DNA of 64,000 nt from Pollutimonas nitritireducens (GCF_002849615.1 NZ_PDNV01000006.1:248001-312000); one strand, 5' to 3'; positions 7,892 through 17,248 are shown, counted from the stretch's first letter. Program-made: numbers and translations. The notes: generated by a model from the sequence alone, not told the origin.

Positions 7892-8595
7892 AAGTCGCCG
7901 TCCTCAACTACACCGGCTCCGTTGGCAAGACAGTTGCCGCCTCCCACCTTCTGGCGCCACGCATGAACAGCGCACAGATTTTTGCAGTGGAATCCACCAA
8001 CGAAACGGGCGCTGACCTGGGCCTGAATGTCGATCAGCTACGCGGAGAACACTTTGGCCGACTGTTCCGGGAGCTACTCACCCGCGAAGATGCGATTGTC
8101 GATGTGGGCGCCAGCAACATCGAGGATTTTCTGACGCACATGATGCGCTATGAAGACGCCCACGAAGAAATGAACTACTTCGTACTGCCGGTCATCAATA
8201 CCGGCAAGGCCCAGCGCGAAACCATCAAGACCGTGGCTGCACTAGCGGAACTGGGCGTTGATCCAGAGCGAGTACGGATCCTTTTCAATCGTGTCGATAC
8301 CAGCGTGCACGATGAGTTTCCCTCGATCCTGGCCTATGCCGCCAAAACAGGTGAAGTGCAGGCCAACCCCCATGCCGCCATTTACGAAAACGAAGTCTTC
8401 GAGCTACTCGCCGACCAACGCACCACGATTGCCGACGTACTGGCTGACCAGACGGACTACCGCGCTCTGCTTCGCGCTGCCGATCCTGAAGACCATGTTC
8501 GCATTTCGCAGTTGAGCAACCGGCACGCCCTGCGTGCGCTGGCCAAGCCAGTGGATCGGCAAATGAACGCGGCTTTCACCGCGCTGTTTTCCTGA
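7888..8595 (+). CDS. stbB: StbB/TraL-like ParA-family ATPase
   Basis: A 235-residue P-loop protein of the MinD/ParA superfamily. The nucleotide loop is N7-YTGSVGKT-15, with Lys14 and Thr15. The deviant-Walker signature lysine usually near the start of this loop (KGGxGKT) is absent. A DVGASNIEDF stretch at about residues 72-81 is the Walker B region. R388 StbB and RP4 TraL are such ATPases, linked to plasmid positioning and conjugation. It overlaps the preceding gene by four bases (ATGA), and the next gene starts 11 bases after its stop, so the three form one unit. Confidence 0.75.
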   Translation: MKVAVLNYTGSVGKTVAASHLLAPRMNSAQIFAVESTNETGADLGLNVDQLRGEHFGRLFRELLTREDAIVDVGASNIEDFLTHMMRYEDAHEEMNYFVLPVINTGKAQRETIKTVAALAELGVDPERVRILFNRVDTSVHDEFPSILAYAAKTGEVQANPHAAIYENEVFELLADQRTTIADVLADQTDYRALLRAADPEDHVRISQLSNRHALRALAKPVDRQMNAAFTALFS

Positions 8596-8606
8596 GCTCG
8601 GCGAGC

Positions 8607-9041
8607 ATGGAATCACACTCGAATTCCGGTGGCGCTCGGACCAAGCTGGATTTGCTTTACCACGAGGTACTGGGTGAAGTAGCTGGGCTCGTGGGCAGAT
8701 TGGAAAGCGCTACGCAAATCCTAGATGCGGCGCAGAAGCAGATGCAGACCATGAACGAGGCGCAGCAAGCCTTGCCTCAGCAACTCAGCCGCCATCTGAC
8801 TACCACTATAGAAACGGCAGCGAAGCCCATTAACCAGCACGCTCAACACGCCATCCAAACCATGCTGGACGACACCAGCACCCGGCTGGATCAGTTGGCC
8901 AGGAATGCCGCGCAGTACGCCAGCATTGCCCTCCGATCCGCGCGTCGCATGGCACTCATTGCCTTGGTCGTGGGCGGCGCAGCAGGCATTTTAGGGGGCT
9001 TGCTGGCTGGCCTGGCCCTGGGCCAGATTTTGATCTATTGA
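8607..9041 (+). CDS. StbC/TraM-like membrane-anchored coiled-coil protein
   Basis: A 144-residue protein with a Gln-rich helical, coiled-coil-like body (about residues 15-110) and one C-terminal membrane helix with a Gly-rich core (about residues 115-142, ALIALVVGGAAGILGGLLAGLALG). Third member of the stbABC/traKLM-like unit, and it ends just before the coupling-protein gene. Size and position match RP4 TraM or R388 StbC, but similarity is structural only. Location would be the inner membrane with the bulk in the cytoplasm. Confidence 0.55.
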   Translation: MESHSNSGGARTKLDLLYHEVLGEVAGLVGRLESATQILDAAQKQMQTMNEAQQALPQQLSRHLTTTIETAAKPINQHAQHAIQTMLDDTSTRLDQLARNAAQYASIALRSARRMALIALVVGGAAGILGGLLAGLALGQILIY

Positions 9042-9053
9042 GGATCGGCACTT

Positions 9054-10700
9054 ATGTCTACCCTGATCTCGCCCATTACCCGGCGGCGCATCGCCGCCTT
9101 CTCTTTGGCCCTATTCCCTGCTGGTGCCTGGATGGCTGCTGCCACCTGGGGCAGCCACATGCAGTGGCGAGACTGGAATGCCCGAACCTTCCGGCATTTC
9201 ATGATACTGACACCACAGTATCCGTTGCTCTACGGCGCACTGGGCATCGGTCTGGTCCTGGCACTCATGCTCATACTTCTTATCGGGCGCACGGCCAGGA
9301 CTGAAGGATTTGAGGGAGCAGGCTATAAGCGCTTCGTGCGCGGCACCCGCACTACCTCGGCAAAAAGCTTGGCACTTCAGTGTGAAGAACGCGGCAAAAA
9401 ACAGATCGACTTAGGCGGCATCCCCATGCCGACTGCCAATGAGAACTTGCACTTGCTCATCAGCGGCGCTACGGGTTCCGGTAAATCGGTGCTGTTGCGC
9501 AACATGGCCGCTTCAGTGCTGAATCGCTCAAAGCATGACATGACCACTCGTTTGCTGGGGCAAACGCCAGACGGCAACGACCGCATGATCGTGATCGACC
9601 CTAACGGCGATCTGCTCAGTAAATTGTGGCAGCCTAACGATGTGATCCTGAACCCTTACGATGCTCGCAGCCAGGGTTGGTCGTTCTTCAATGAAGTTCG
9701 TGCCGACTACGACTGGAAGCGCCTGGCCCGCTCCATAGTTCCAATGAGCCAGGATAAGAACGCTGAAGAATGGAACGACTTCGGCCGCCTGCTGCTGCGC
9801 GAGACGGCCAGGAAACTCTATCAACTACAAGGTGAGCAAGCCAACATTATGGATTTGTTTCGCCTCTGCACCATCGAAGACCCCAAGGTCCTGAAGCAAT
9901 TCCTGGAAGGCACCCTGGCCGAATCCCTGTTTGTTGGTTCCAGCGAAGCGAGCAAAGCTCTGTCCTCCGCCCGTTTTGTTCTATCGAACAAGCTGTCGGA
10001 ACACACAGGCATGAAACCGGGAGAATTTTCCATCCGGGATTGGCTCGGCAAACCAGACGGCGGCAACTTGTACATCAACTGGCGCGAAGACATGATGAGT
10101 TCCATGAAGCCGCTGGTGTCGTCGTGGGCGGACGTATTCATCACTTCTATTTTGTCCATGCCCGAAAGCATCCACCGGCGCTGGTGGCTGTTCATTGATG
10201 AACTGGCCAGCCTGGAAGCTCTGCCCTCACTAGAAGCCGGTTTGACCAAAGGGCGCAAGAACGGCCTGCGCATCATCGCTGGATTGCAGAGCACATCCCA
10301 ACTGGAACACATCTACGGACGCACGATGGCCACCACCATCCGGGCGAGCTTCCGCAACCTGGCAGTGCTGGGAGGTTCACGCACCGACCCGCAGACGGCG
10401 AAGGATATGAGTGAAAGCCTGGGAAAACACGAAGTGGAACGGCCCAAATACAGCATCAGCCGCAGTGTGGATCATCGGAATACGTCAGATAACATGGATC
10501 GCACGACGGAAGACGTGGTGACCGCTGCACAGATACAGGCGCTGCCAGCGCTGGGCGGATATGTGGCTTTGGCTGGGGATTTCCCGGTTGCGAGAGTGAG
10601 CTTACCGTTCAGACAGTTTGGATCGTCAGCGATGGCGTTTCAGGAGTCTGGAAAAGTGCTGAATGTCACAGCGTCTACAACCACACCACCAAACGGATAG
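9054..10700 (+). CDS. trwB: TrwB/TraD type IV coupling ATPase
   Basis: A 548-residue coupling protein that brings the relaxosome to the T4SS channel and pumps DNA. Two N-terminal membrane helices (about residues 13-30 and 58-78) are followed by the cytoplasmic ATPase domain. Walker A GATGSGKS is at residues 138-145 and Walker B LFIDELASLE has Asp382/Glu383. The later motif GLQSTSQLEHIYG is typical of the TrwB/TraD_N family. R388 TrwB is slightly shorter (507 aa); the extra length here is mainly at the C-terminus. It is the last rightward gene before the inserted reverse-strand GHKL gene; in R388 the relaxase gene follows directly. Confidence 0.95.
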   Translation: MSTLISPITRRRIAAFSLALFPAGAWMAAATWGSHMQWRDWNARTFRHFMILTPQYPLLYGALGIGLVLALMLILLIGRTARTEGFEGAGYKRFVRGTRTTSAKSLALQCEERGKKQIDLGGIPMPTANENLHLLISGATGSGKSVLLRNMAASVLNRSKHDMTTRLLGQTPDGNDRMIVIDPNGDLLSKLWQPNDVILNPYDARSQGWSFFNEVRADYDWKRLARSIVPMSQDKNAEEWNDFGRLLLRETARKLYQLQGEQANIMDLFRLCTIEDPKVLKQFLEGTLAESLFVGSSEASKALSSARFVLSNKLSEHTGMKPGEFSIRDWLGKPDGGNLYINWREDMMSSMKPLVSSWADVFITSILSMPESIHRRWWLFIDELASLEALPSLEAGLTKGRKNGLRIIAGLQSTSQLEHIYGRTMATTIRASFRNLAVLGGSRTDPQTAKDMSESLGKHEVERPKYSISRSVDHRNTSDNMDRTTEDVVTAAQIQALPALGGYVALAGDFPVARVSLPFRQFGSSAMAFQESGKVLNVTASTTTPPNG

Positions 10701-10815
10701 AATACCCGGAAGGCTGTAAGCGGCCAAGATCTGCCGCTCGGCGAGCCATAATCTAGCCATCAGGATGACGGCAGTGTTCCTGAACGAACCCGTGCAACTC
10801 CGCACATCGGGCTGA

Positions 10816-12807
10816 TTACACGAACTCCGTCTGTAGAGCACTGAGTAGAGTTTCTTTGTCTTCCAACTCAAATGAGTCTCGCTTGATTTGCAACTTCTCC
10901 AGCAAATACTGCTGCGCAAGCTCAAGGTCATCAAGTAGCGTGTACCAATTGAGCACGTATCGTTTCACCTTACCATCATCACTTACCAAGCCGGGACGCC
11001 CTTTCCCTCTGTGAGCATTGAGTCGGCTTGGGATCTCAATATCCTCTGCAGAAATTTTTCGGCCGACCAATATCAAATCAAAGTGTATGGACCCGCTCGA
11101 GTACTCCGGGTGCTTGCTAATGATTGCGGCGTAATCATCTAGCTGCCTGAGATGCTTGATATTCAACGACACGCCGGGACGCTTAATTTCGATGATGGTG
11201 CATTTATAAATTCTCCGACCCGCATCGTCGATGTGCGGACGTTTACGGGCGAGAAAAAGGTCAGTTTGGCGCTGAGCGCCCGCTATCTCCATGGACTCCG
11301 AGGGGTCGAAATCGTCCGAGTCCAGACCGTCAATGCCTTTAACCCTTGCCCGAAGCTCCTTCGCAATCTTGGTAAAAGTATCTTCTTCCGCACCAATTGT
11401 TTCGTACTGATGCCCAAAAAGCCAAGTATTCGCCTCAATGACCTTTTGGAGATCCGGGGTCTCGAGCACTTCCTTATAGTGCTTGTTCATTATCTCCCGT
11501 AGCATCGATACCGTGCTTGTCCGCTGCTGGATGGCTTCGATTGTGCTGATTACGTGATCAAGTTGAGTGTTTTTTAACTGCACCCCCAACTGCTCCAACG
11601 ATTCAGAATTAAGATCGAGAACACCGCTAATTATTTCAAAGAGAGCGTCATTCTCATTGGAAATGGCAAGCCTGTCGATCAGCCTCACAACAATTTTCTT
11701 CTGTTTTTTGTTTAGAGACTGGAGAATGGATGGGTCGGCTGTATAGAGTGTGCGGACAATCTTTTTGGTATGCTCCAGACGCCAGTCGGCGTAAGGCTTA
11801 CTAATCCCTTGATAGGACGGAAATATCCCACCTTCCTCATAGGAGTCCATCTCTCGATCAATAAACTCCCTCAGGAAGTCCTGATATATTTCTTCAGCCA
11901 TATCAGAGACGCACTTAACAACCTTTTTCCAAAGATCCGAATCCAACGTGCTATCCCGATCCGTCAGCAAGTCAGCAGTTTCACCCTTAATGGTATTTGC
12001 CCAGTCAGATTTTATGTAAATGCTGGTGTAAAAATTCGGCTTTTGATTGAACGTGCTTAGTCTCTTGTGCTCAACCCTTCCTTCCGAATTTAAAAGGTAA
12101 AAATAGGATTTTTCGGAGTTCGGTTTTTCATGCCAGCGGATTATGCTTATTAGAAAATCGTAGCCGCCAACCGATACTGTTTCGTCAGTAACAGTGTTCG
12201 CCGGGCCGCTAACACGGACACCATTGACGTGAAGACTCTTTTTGGGGTTGAGCGCAAGATACCAGCCGAGCTCTCGACTTAGCAAATCTCTCAGCCTCGC
12301 GTTTTCAGGAAGATTCTCCGAAAACGACTCAAGCATGACACTAGTACCGCTGGGTAATGCACGCAACGCAGAAGGAATGGCATTGTGATTGATCCCCGCC
12401 TTTCCTTCGTATTTTTTTATATTGCTTCCTAAAACGGTTATGGAGGCGCAGCCGTGGACATTCTTGGTATACCAAACTGCTCTATGACATAGGCGATAGA
12501 AGGCGAGACGACCTCTACCGTGCCGACCATGTTGAGACAAATCACCCTTCTTCGAGGAGTCATTGAATCTACCGAAATTATCCTTGATGCTTAAGTAGTC
12601 AATCCCTTCACCGTCGTCAAGGACAAATACCTTTTTGGCTGTATCCATTTCATCCTGCTCGACAGAAACGCGAACGTCTGTTGCGCCTGCATCAAAACCA
12701 TTCCATACCAGCTCAGATATGGCTTCCCAGGGCTCGATACGATCAAAGTGCTTTTTGATGCCTTCGTCGTTAATTTCTGTCGTTCCTGAAATATCCTGTT
12801 CGCTCAT
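10816..12807 (-). CDS. GHKL ATPase fused to Shedu/SduA-like PD-(D/E)XK domain, putative defence protein
   Basis: A 663-residue two-domain protein. The N-terminus is a GHKL (Hsp90/MutL/MORC-type) ATPase: N box E32-LVW-N36-GF-D39-A, G1 box D64-DGEG-68, and G2 box G94-RHGRG-99. A middle region (about residues 180-480) is a helix-rich linker. The C-terminus (about residues 480-610) resembles DUF4263, the nuclease domain of Shedu SduA. It has an ANTWLFG entry motif, then Asp516 (QTDLF), Glu540-x-Lys542 (IIEIKRP) and Gln555-x3-Tyr559, a PD-(D/E)XK active-site set. SduA proteins are single-gene anti-phage nucleases with varied N-terminal domains. The gene lies against the direction of its neighbours, between trwB and trwC, and is visibly more AT-rich than they are, as expected for inserted cargo. 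Function in defence is inference. Confidence 0.82.
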   Translation of the reverse strand: MSEQDISGTTEINDEGIKKHFDRIEPWEAISELVWNGFDAGATDVRVSVEQDEMDTAKKVFVLDDGEGIDYLSIKDNFGRFNDSSKKGDLSQHGRHGRGRLAFYRLCHRAVWYTKNVHGCASITVLGSNIKKYEGKAGINHNAIPSALRALPSGTSVMLESFSENLPENARLRDLLSRELGWYLALNPKKSLHVNGVRVSGPANTVTDETVSVGGYDFLISIIRWHEKPNSEKSYFYLLNSEGRVEHKRLSTFNQKPNFYTSIYIKSDWANTIKGETADLLTDRDSTLDSDLWKKVVKCVSDMAEEIYQDFLREFIDREMDSYEEGGIFPSYQGISKPYADWRLEHTKKIVRTLYTADPSILQSLNKKQKKIVVRLIDRLAISNENDALFEIISGVLDLNSESLEQLGVQLKNTQLDHVISTIEAIQQRTSTVSMLREIMNKHYKEVLETPDLQKVIEANTWLFGHQYETIGAEEDTFTKIAKELRARVKGIDGLDSDDFDPSESMEIAGAQRQTDLFLARKRPHIDDAGRRIYKCTIIEIKRPGVSLNIKHLRQLDDYAAIISKHPEYSSGSIHFDLILVGRKISAEDIEIPSRLNAHRGKGRPGLVSDDGKVKRYVLNWYTLLDDLELAQQYLLEKLQIKRDSFELEDKETLLSALQTEFV

Positions 12808-13103
12808 GCCGTCCCTTTTTTTTTTCGATACTGCGTTACTTACCCTTTCGGGATAACGAAGCTCTGCGAGCCATTTGCTGATAACTGCCCCGCAAATAGT
12901 AGCTGATCTCTAGCAGTACTGATGCATAAGAAGCTGACGTGGATGACTAGCCCCATTCGGTACATGCCTTAAGCTTGCCGCAACGCAACCAGCAACAATT
13001 GTTAGCCGGGTAAGCCCATCCAACCTGCCCGCGAGAGCTAGCATTAAATAGGGGTAGCGCGCCGCTGGCTAATCGCTCACCACCACCTTAAACCGGAGTA
13101 CCC
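12808..13103. other. Intergenic region between GHKL-SduA gene and relaxase
   Basis: It holds the divergent control regions of the GHKL gene (leftward) and the relaxase gene (rightward). A run of ten T (12816-12825) lies 8 bases upstream of the GHKL start, a purine tract in its leader next to the ribosome site. A GGAG-type site (about 13095-13099) precedes the relaxase start. No gene is visible. Confidence 0.5.
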
Positions 13104-16001
13104 ATGATCTCGCACAGCCAGATCTACCGCGCCCGCGCGGCCTTCGCCACCCCTTACTACGCCGATCAAGCCGATGACTACTACAGCCGTGACGGTGGTG
13201 CCGCCACTTGGCAGGGCGAAGGCGCCCGGCGCCTTGGTGCAGTCGGTGAAATCGACCCTGCACGCTTCAAAGCGATGTTGCAGGGCGATTTTGGCCGTGG
13301 CGTCGCAGCGAGCCGGTCGATCCGCAAGGATGCGAAAGCTCGCGCCGCCCTTGACCTCACCTTCGGCGCACCGAAAAGCATCACCCTGCAGGCCTTGGTC
13401 GGTGGCGATGAACGCCTAATACACGCCAATGATAAAGCGGTCGCTGCTGCCCTTGCTTATGTCGAGCAGCATCTGACCATGGGGCGCCACAAGGAAAACG
13501 GCAAGTCACGGGTAGAACACACAGGCAACCTCATCATTGCCAAATTCCGCCATGAGACAGCACGCCCTACCGAAGGCTCTGCCCCCGACCCTCACCTACA
13601 CGTCCACGCCCTGCTGATGAATCTGACCCAGCGGGCCGACGGCAGCTGGGTGGCGTTGTCCAATGAAGAGATCTTCAAGCTGCTGCGCGTGACGGACTCG
13701 ATTTACCAGGCAGAACTGGAACGCAATGTTCGGGCGCTGGGGTACGCAGTTCGACATGAAAAGAGTCATATCGAACTGGCCCATATCAGCCGTGAGCAGA
13801 TCGAGTTTTTCAGTAAGCGCAGCGCCGGCATCACGGCTGAGCTGTCTGCACGCGGAACCAGTCGGGAAGAAGCCCCTCACGCCCTGCGCCAAGACATCAC
13901 CCTGGCCCACCGCCAAGCGAAGACTCAGAAACTTAGTCGCACGGAACTGCATCGGCAATGGCGTGATGCCGCTACAGCTATCGGGATGCAGTTTGACCAT
14001 GCCAGGCAACAAGCGGATATCCAGCCGACACAGGAATTGGAGCATCGATCTGATTTGGTGGCTGAAGCCTCACTGAGCTGGGCGATCCAACATCTAGCAG
14101 AAAGAGAATCGGTCATGCCTATGGCAGATTTACTGCAAAATGCCGTTCGCCATGCCGGTGGCCATACGGACATCACTGCTATTCAGGCAGCGATCCAGGG
14201 CCGTGTGGAGTCTGGCGCACTAATCCGGGAAGCACCGCACTACCGCAGTACCCAGGACCGGCTGGCCCTTCCCATGACGCGCGAAGGCTGGGCCACAGAG
14301 GTCATACGCCTGCGCGGCCTGCCTCGGGACACCGCCCTGAAACTAGTTGACCAGGCCATTGACGAGGGACGCCTTTTGATGGAAAGCCCACGCTATGCGA
14401 CCCGGAAATCCTTTGAGGCTGAGTCGAGAATACTGGCCGCCGAACAAACTGGCCGCAGTGCCTGGCACGGCACAATTCCCGCTACCAATGCCGAAAGCAG
14501 CCTGGACACACGCCTGACACCAGGTCAGCGCGAGGCCGTCATGTTGATCACGACCGGCTCCGATCAGATCGCCGGCATTCAGGGGCTAGCTGGCACCGGG
14601 AAATCCTTCGCGCTGCAGAACGCCCAGGCCATCCTGCAACAGCAGGGGCACACCATGATGTCCCTGGCTCCCTACGGAAACATGGTTCGCAACTTGCGTG
14701 AAGACGATATACCGGCCAACACGATTGCATCGGTACTTACTGCCTCCGACAAACGCCACTTCACCGATACCCTAGGGCCGAGAACCGTCGTAGTAATTGA
14801 CGAAGCCGGGGTCGTGCCTGTCCGGCAGATGGACAAGCTGCTGGCACTCATTCAGCCGACAGGCGCCAAAGTGGTCTTGCTGGGCGACACCGCACAAACC
14901 AAGGCCATCGAAGCTGGCCGCGCGTTTGCCATGCTGCAGGAAAGCGGCATGAAAACCGTATTGATGGCGGACATCCAGCGCCAACGCTCTGAACGGCTAC
15001 GCCAAGCTGTGCAATTGGCCGCCGAAGGCCAAGCCAGCCGATCTCTACCGCTCCTGGATCAGGTGCTCACCATACCGGATCAGTTCACTACCGACGAGCA
15101 TGGTCTCAAAAGCCGGGACAGTTCTGCTCGGTATGAAGCCATCGCCCAAGGCTATACGCAGCTTTCAGCGGCAGACCAAGCGGGCACCATCGTTGTCACC
15201 GGCACCAACGCGTCTCGCATAGCCATCAATGAACGAGTCCACGTCCTGCTCGGCTTGGAAGGCAAAGGGCGTCAATGCCAGTTGCTGGCTCGCCATGACA
15301 CCACCCGTGCAGAGCGCAGCGTTGCTCGGTATTACACCGTGGGCGACATCGTTGTTCCTGAACGGGACTACCAGTGCGGCCTAAAACGCGGGGAGCAGTA
15401 CCGCGTAACCGGTAGCAAACGCCATGACCGTATCACCGTCGAGCCGATCCAGCCAGGCCCCTCACCTATGCAGCCCATGGAAATCATCCCGAAAACCATG
15501 AGCAAACTATCGGTCTACCACCTGAGCCGGGCAGAGCTGTCTGTCGGTGACCATGTCCGCATCACACGCAACGATGCGCATAATGACCTGGTCAACGGCC
15601 AGCTGGCGAAGGTCGCTGCGATTGATGCAGCCAGCGTTACCATCGAAACCAACGGTCGCCGCGTGCAGCTGCCCACAGATCGCCCGCTAAACATGGACTA
15701 TGCTTACGCTACCACCGCGCATAGCGCCCAAGGGCTGACCTGCGACCGAGTGCTATACAACGCCGAAAGCTTCAGTCGCACGACCGCCCAGGACACCTAC
15801 TATGTCAGCATCTCGCGCGAACGGCACGAGGTCATTGTGTTTACCGATGATGCGAAGAAACTTCCTGAACGGGTGGATCGGCTGACATACAAGGGGCTGG
15901 CACATGACCTGCAGCCGATGGCAGCCAAACACCTGGAACATGGTCGGAACGAACTGGGGCCGCTTCCCCGACACACGGAATCCGAAATGGAAATAGGATG
16001 A
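13104..16001 (+). CDS. trwC: TrwC-type (MobF) conjugative relaxase-helicase
   Basis: A 965-residue bifunctional protein that nicks oriT, stays bound to the transferred strand and unwinds it. The N-terminal relaxase has paired catalytic tyrosines Tyr18/Tyr19 and Tyr26/Tyr27, matching Tyr18 and Tyr26 of R388 TrwC. It also has the metal-binding histidine motif PHLHVHALLMN. The C-terminal RecD-like helicase has Walker A GLAGTGKS (residues 494-501, Lys500), Walker B VVIDEAG and a late motif TTAHSAQGLTCDRV. Length equals R388 TrwC (966 aa). Start ATG 13104 follows ggagt. The gene is separated from trwB by the reverse GHKL gene. Confidence 0.97.
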   Translation: MISHSQIYRARAAFATPYYADQADDYYSRDGGAATWQGEGARRLGAVGEIDPARFKAMLQGDFGRGVAASRSIRKDAKARAALDLTFGAPKSITLQALVGGDERLIHANDKAVAAALAYVEQHLTMGRHKENGKSRVEHTGNLIIAKFRHETARPTEGSAPDPHLHVHALLMNLTQRADGSWVALSNEEIFKLLRVTDSIYQAELERNVRALGYAVRHEKSHIELAHISREQIEFFSKRSAGITAELSARGTSREEAPHALRQDITLAHRQAKTQKLSRTELHRQWRDAATAIGMQFDHARQQADIQPTQELEHRSDLVAEASLSWAIQHLAERESVMPMADLLQNAVRHAGGHTDITAIQAAIQGRVESGALIREAPHYRSTQDRLALPMTREGWATEVIRLRGLPRDTALKLVDQAIDEGRLLMESPRYATRKSFEAESRILAAEQTGRSAWHGTIPATNAESSLDTRLTPGQREAVMLITTGSDQIAGIQGLAGTGKSFALQNAQAILQQQGHTMMSLAPYGNMVRNLREDDIPANTIASVLTASDKRHFTDTLGPRTVVVIDEAGVVPVRQMDKLLALIQPTGAKVVLLGDTAQTKAIEAGRAFAMLQESGMKTVLMADIQRQRSERLRQAVQLAAEGQASRSLPLLDQVLTIPDQFTTDEHGLKSRDSSARYEAIAQGYTQLSAADQAGTIVVTGTNASRIAINERVHVLLGLEGKGRQCQLLARHDTTRAERSVARYYTVGDIVVPERDYQCGLKRGEQYRVTGSKRHDRITVEPIQPGPSPMQPMEIIPKTMSKLSVYHLSRAELSVGDHVRITRNDAHNDLVNGQLAKVAAIDAASVTIETNGRRVQLPTDRPLNMDYAYATTAHSAQGLTCDRVLYNAESFSRTTAQDTYYVSISRERHEVIVFTDDAKKLPERVDRLTYKGLAHDLQPMAAKHLEHGRNELGPLPRHTESEMEIG

Positions 16002-16489
16002 TCCAGTGTTAGTAGGCGCATTGCAGCAATCCTGTATATCCAGAGCAGCCTGGATGCAGTCAGCACGCGGCGTCCATGCTGCCTTTACGCAGTAAAAATG
16101 CAAACGCAAAGCAGTCGGCGTGCAGTCATCACGTTGAGGATGTAGCGCGGCCACAGCGTCTACACCTAACTAGGCCACGACTGTGGCCGAATATCTTCCC
16201 AAAAAATCAACGTCTTGCTCTTCTTTGTTGCCCTGTATGTCCTACAGCAAGGCATACAACGGCTTGCCCGCAAGCAATTGAAAAGAAAGCGCTTTTTCCA
16301 CCCCGCTAGGGGTGCGTCTTGTGTGGCACTTTTAAGGCCACAAATGAGCGAAAGCCAATTTGGGGTTTTTGGAAGTGCCAGCCAGATCGAAGAGCTGGCA
16401 ACGTCTCATGACAGGGTCCCATCAAAGATGGGAATAGCTGCCATCAAAACTCATCCATGTACGAGAATGCGGTTCTGTCACAATAAACT
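16002..16489. other. Non-coding region after relaxase with inverted repeat
   Basis: No convincing gene. A 9-bp inverted repeat CGGCCACAG (16148-16156) / CTGTGGCCG (16181-16189) lies about 150 bases after the relaxase stop and could act as a transcript end. The rest is anonymous and more AT-rich than the backbone. Confidence 0.4.
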
Positions 16490-16991
16490 ATGTGCAATCG
16501 TTATGTGACACTGAGCCAAGCTGAGATCGAGAGGTTTTGGCAAATTGGAAACCGGAACCAACCTCGATGGTGGGAAGCGGCCATCCACCCGCGCGCCGTC
16601 GGCCCGTTTGTTCGGGCACACGACAGCGAGCGCGAGCTGGTGATCGGCCAGTGGGCGCTGATTCCTCACTTTGCCAAGATGGCGATACCTGGACTGATCC
16701 GGCAACGGGCGAAGTCGTAGAACGCTACACAATGCTCACGATCAACGCCGACACACACCCGTTGATGAGTCGCATGCACAAGCCTGACCCAAGGAAGCCC
16801 GCCAGTGCCCAAGACAAGCGCGCTCAGTCATTCCTATTGAGGCGGATAGCTCGGATTGCTGGCTGTCCGGCTCGATTGAGGAAGCTAGCAGCCTTCTGCG
16901 CTTGGCACCAGAACATACTTTCGATGCCGCGCCTTTACAGGCAGCATCGCAGGACGGTGCCAGCGCCACCACACAGCAGCCGCTGTGGTAG
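16490..16991 (+). pseudogene. Broken SRAP (YedK/HMCES) peptidase gene
   Basis: The SRAP family forms a Cys2-DNA crosslink at abasic sites and is often plasmid- or phage-borne. The start is intact: MCNRY with the catalytic Cys2, then LVIGQWALIPHFAK. At about 16680 the reading frame shifts and the coding sense resumes as TWTDPATGE then YTMLTINADTHPLMSRMHKPD. About 100 family residues that should lie between (the NARFE...P.FYEP region) are missing. A second shift near 16827 leads to VIPIEADSSDCWLSGSIEEA and the stop TAG at 16989. So there is one internal deletion and at least two frame changes, and the protein is surely inactive. Confidence 0.85.
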
Positions 16992-17084
16992 CTACTACGG
17001 CATATCCGACAATAGTCTAACCGTCTGAGACACTGTCAGCCCGTCAGTCCAAGCAAACGCCAACACGTCATTACCCTGCATTTC

Positions 17085-17131
17085 CAGTGCCTCTATCATG
17101 GCCTGAGCATCTGACCATGATAGAGGCACTG
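17085..17131. repeat. Perfect 17-bp inverted repeat with 13-nt loop
   Basis: CAGTGCCTCTATCATGG (17085-17101) and its exact complement (17115-17131) are separated by 13 bases. There is no T-run on either side, so it is not a classic terminator. It lies between the broken SRAP gene and ssb. It may be a palindromic mobile-element end, a protein-binding site or a strong RNA hairpin. Confidence 0.85.
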
Positions 17132-17222
17132 CTCGCACAGCGCGTCATAAGCAGCGTTTTCCCAATCGGTCCGTGGTTCGGTTCGTTTCTGGCCTCCATT
17201 CTGTTCTCCCGCACCATTTAAC

Positions 17223-17240
17223 ACCCCGGCTATGCCGGGG
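17223..17240 (-). terminator. Terminator of ssb transcription unit
   Basis: GC-rich hairpin CCCCGGC-TAT-GCCGGGG (17224-17240) just downstream of the leftward ssb stop, followed on that strand by the T/A-rich TGTTAAAT. It has a seven-base-pair stem and a three-base loop. Confidence 0.65.
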
Positions 17241-17248
17241 CAAATTCC

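Noticed and set aside
17085-17131. Inverted repeat as an integron attC site
   Set aside because: No RYYYAAC/GTTRRRY core sites and the arms are perfect, unlike attC which has bulges.
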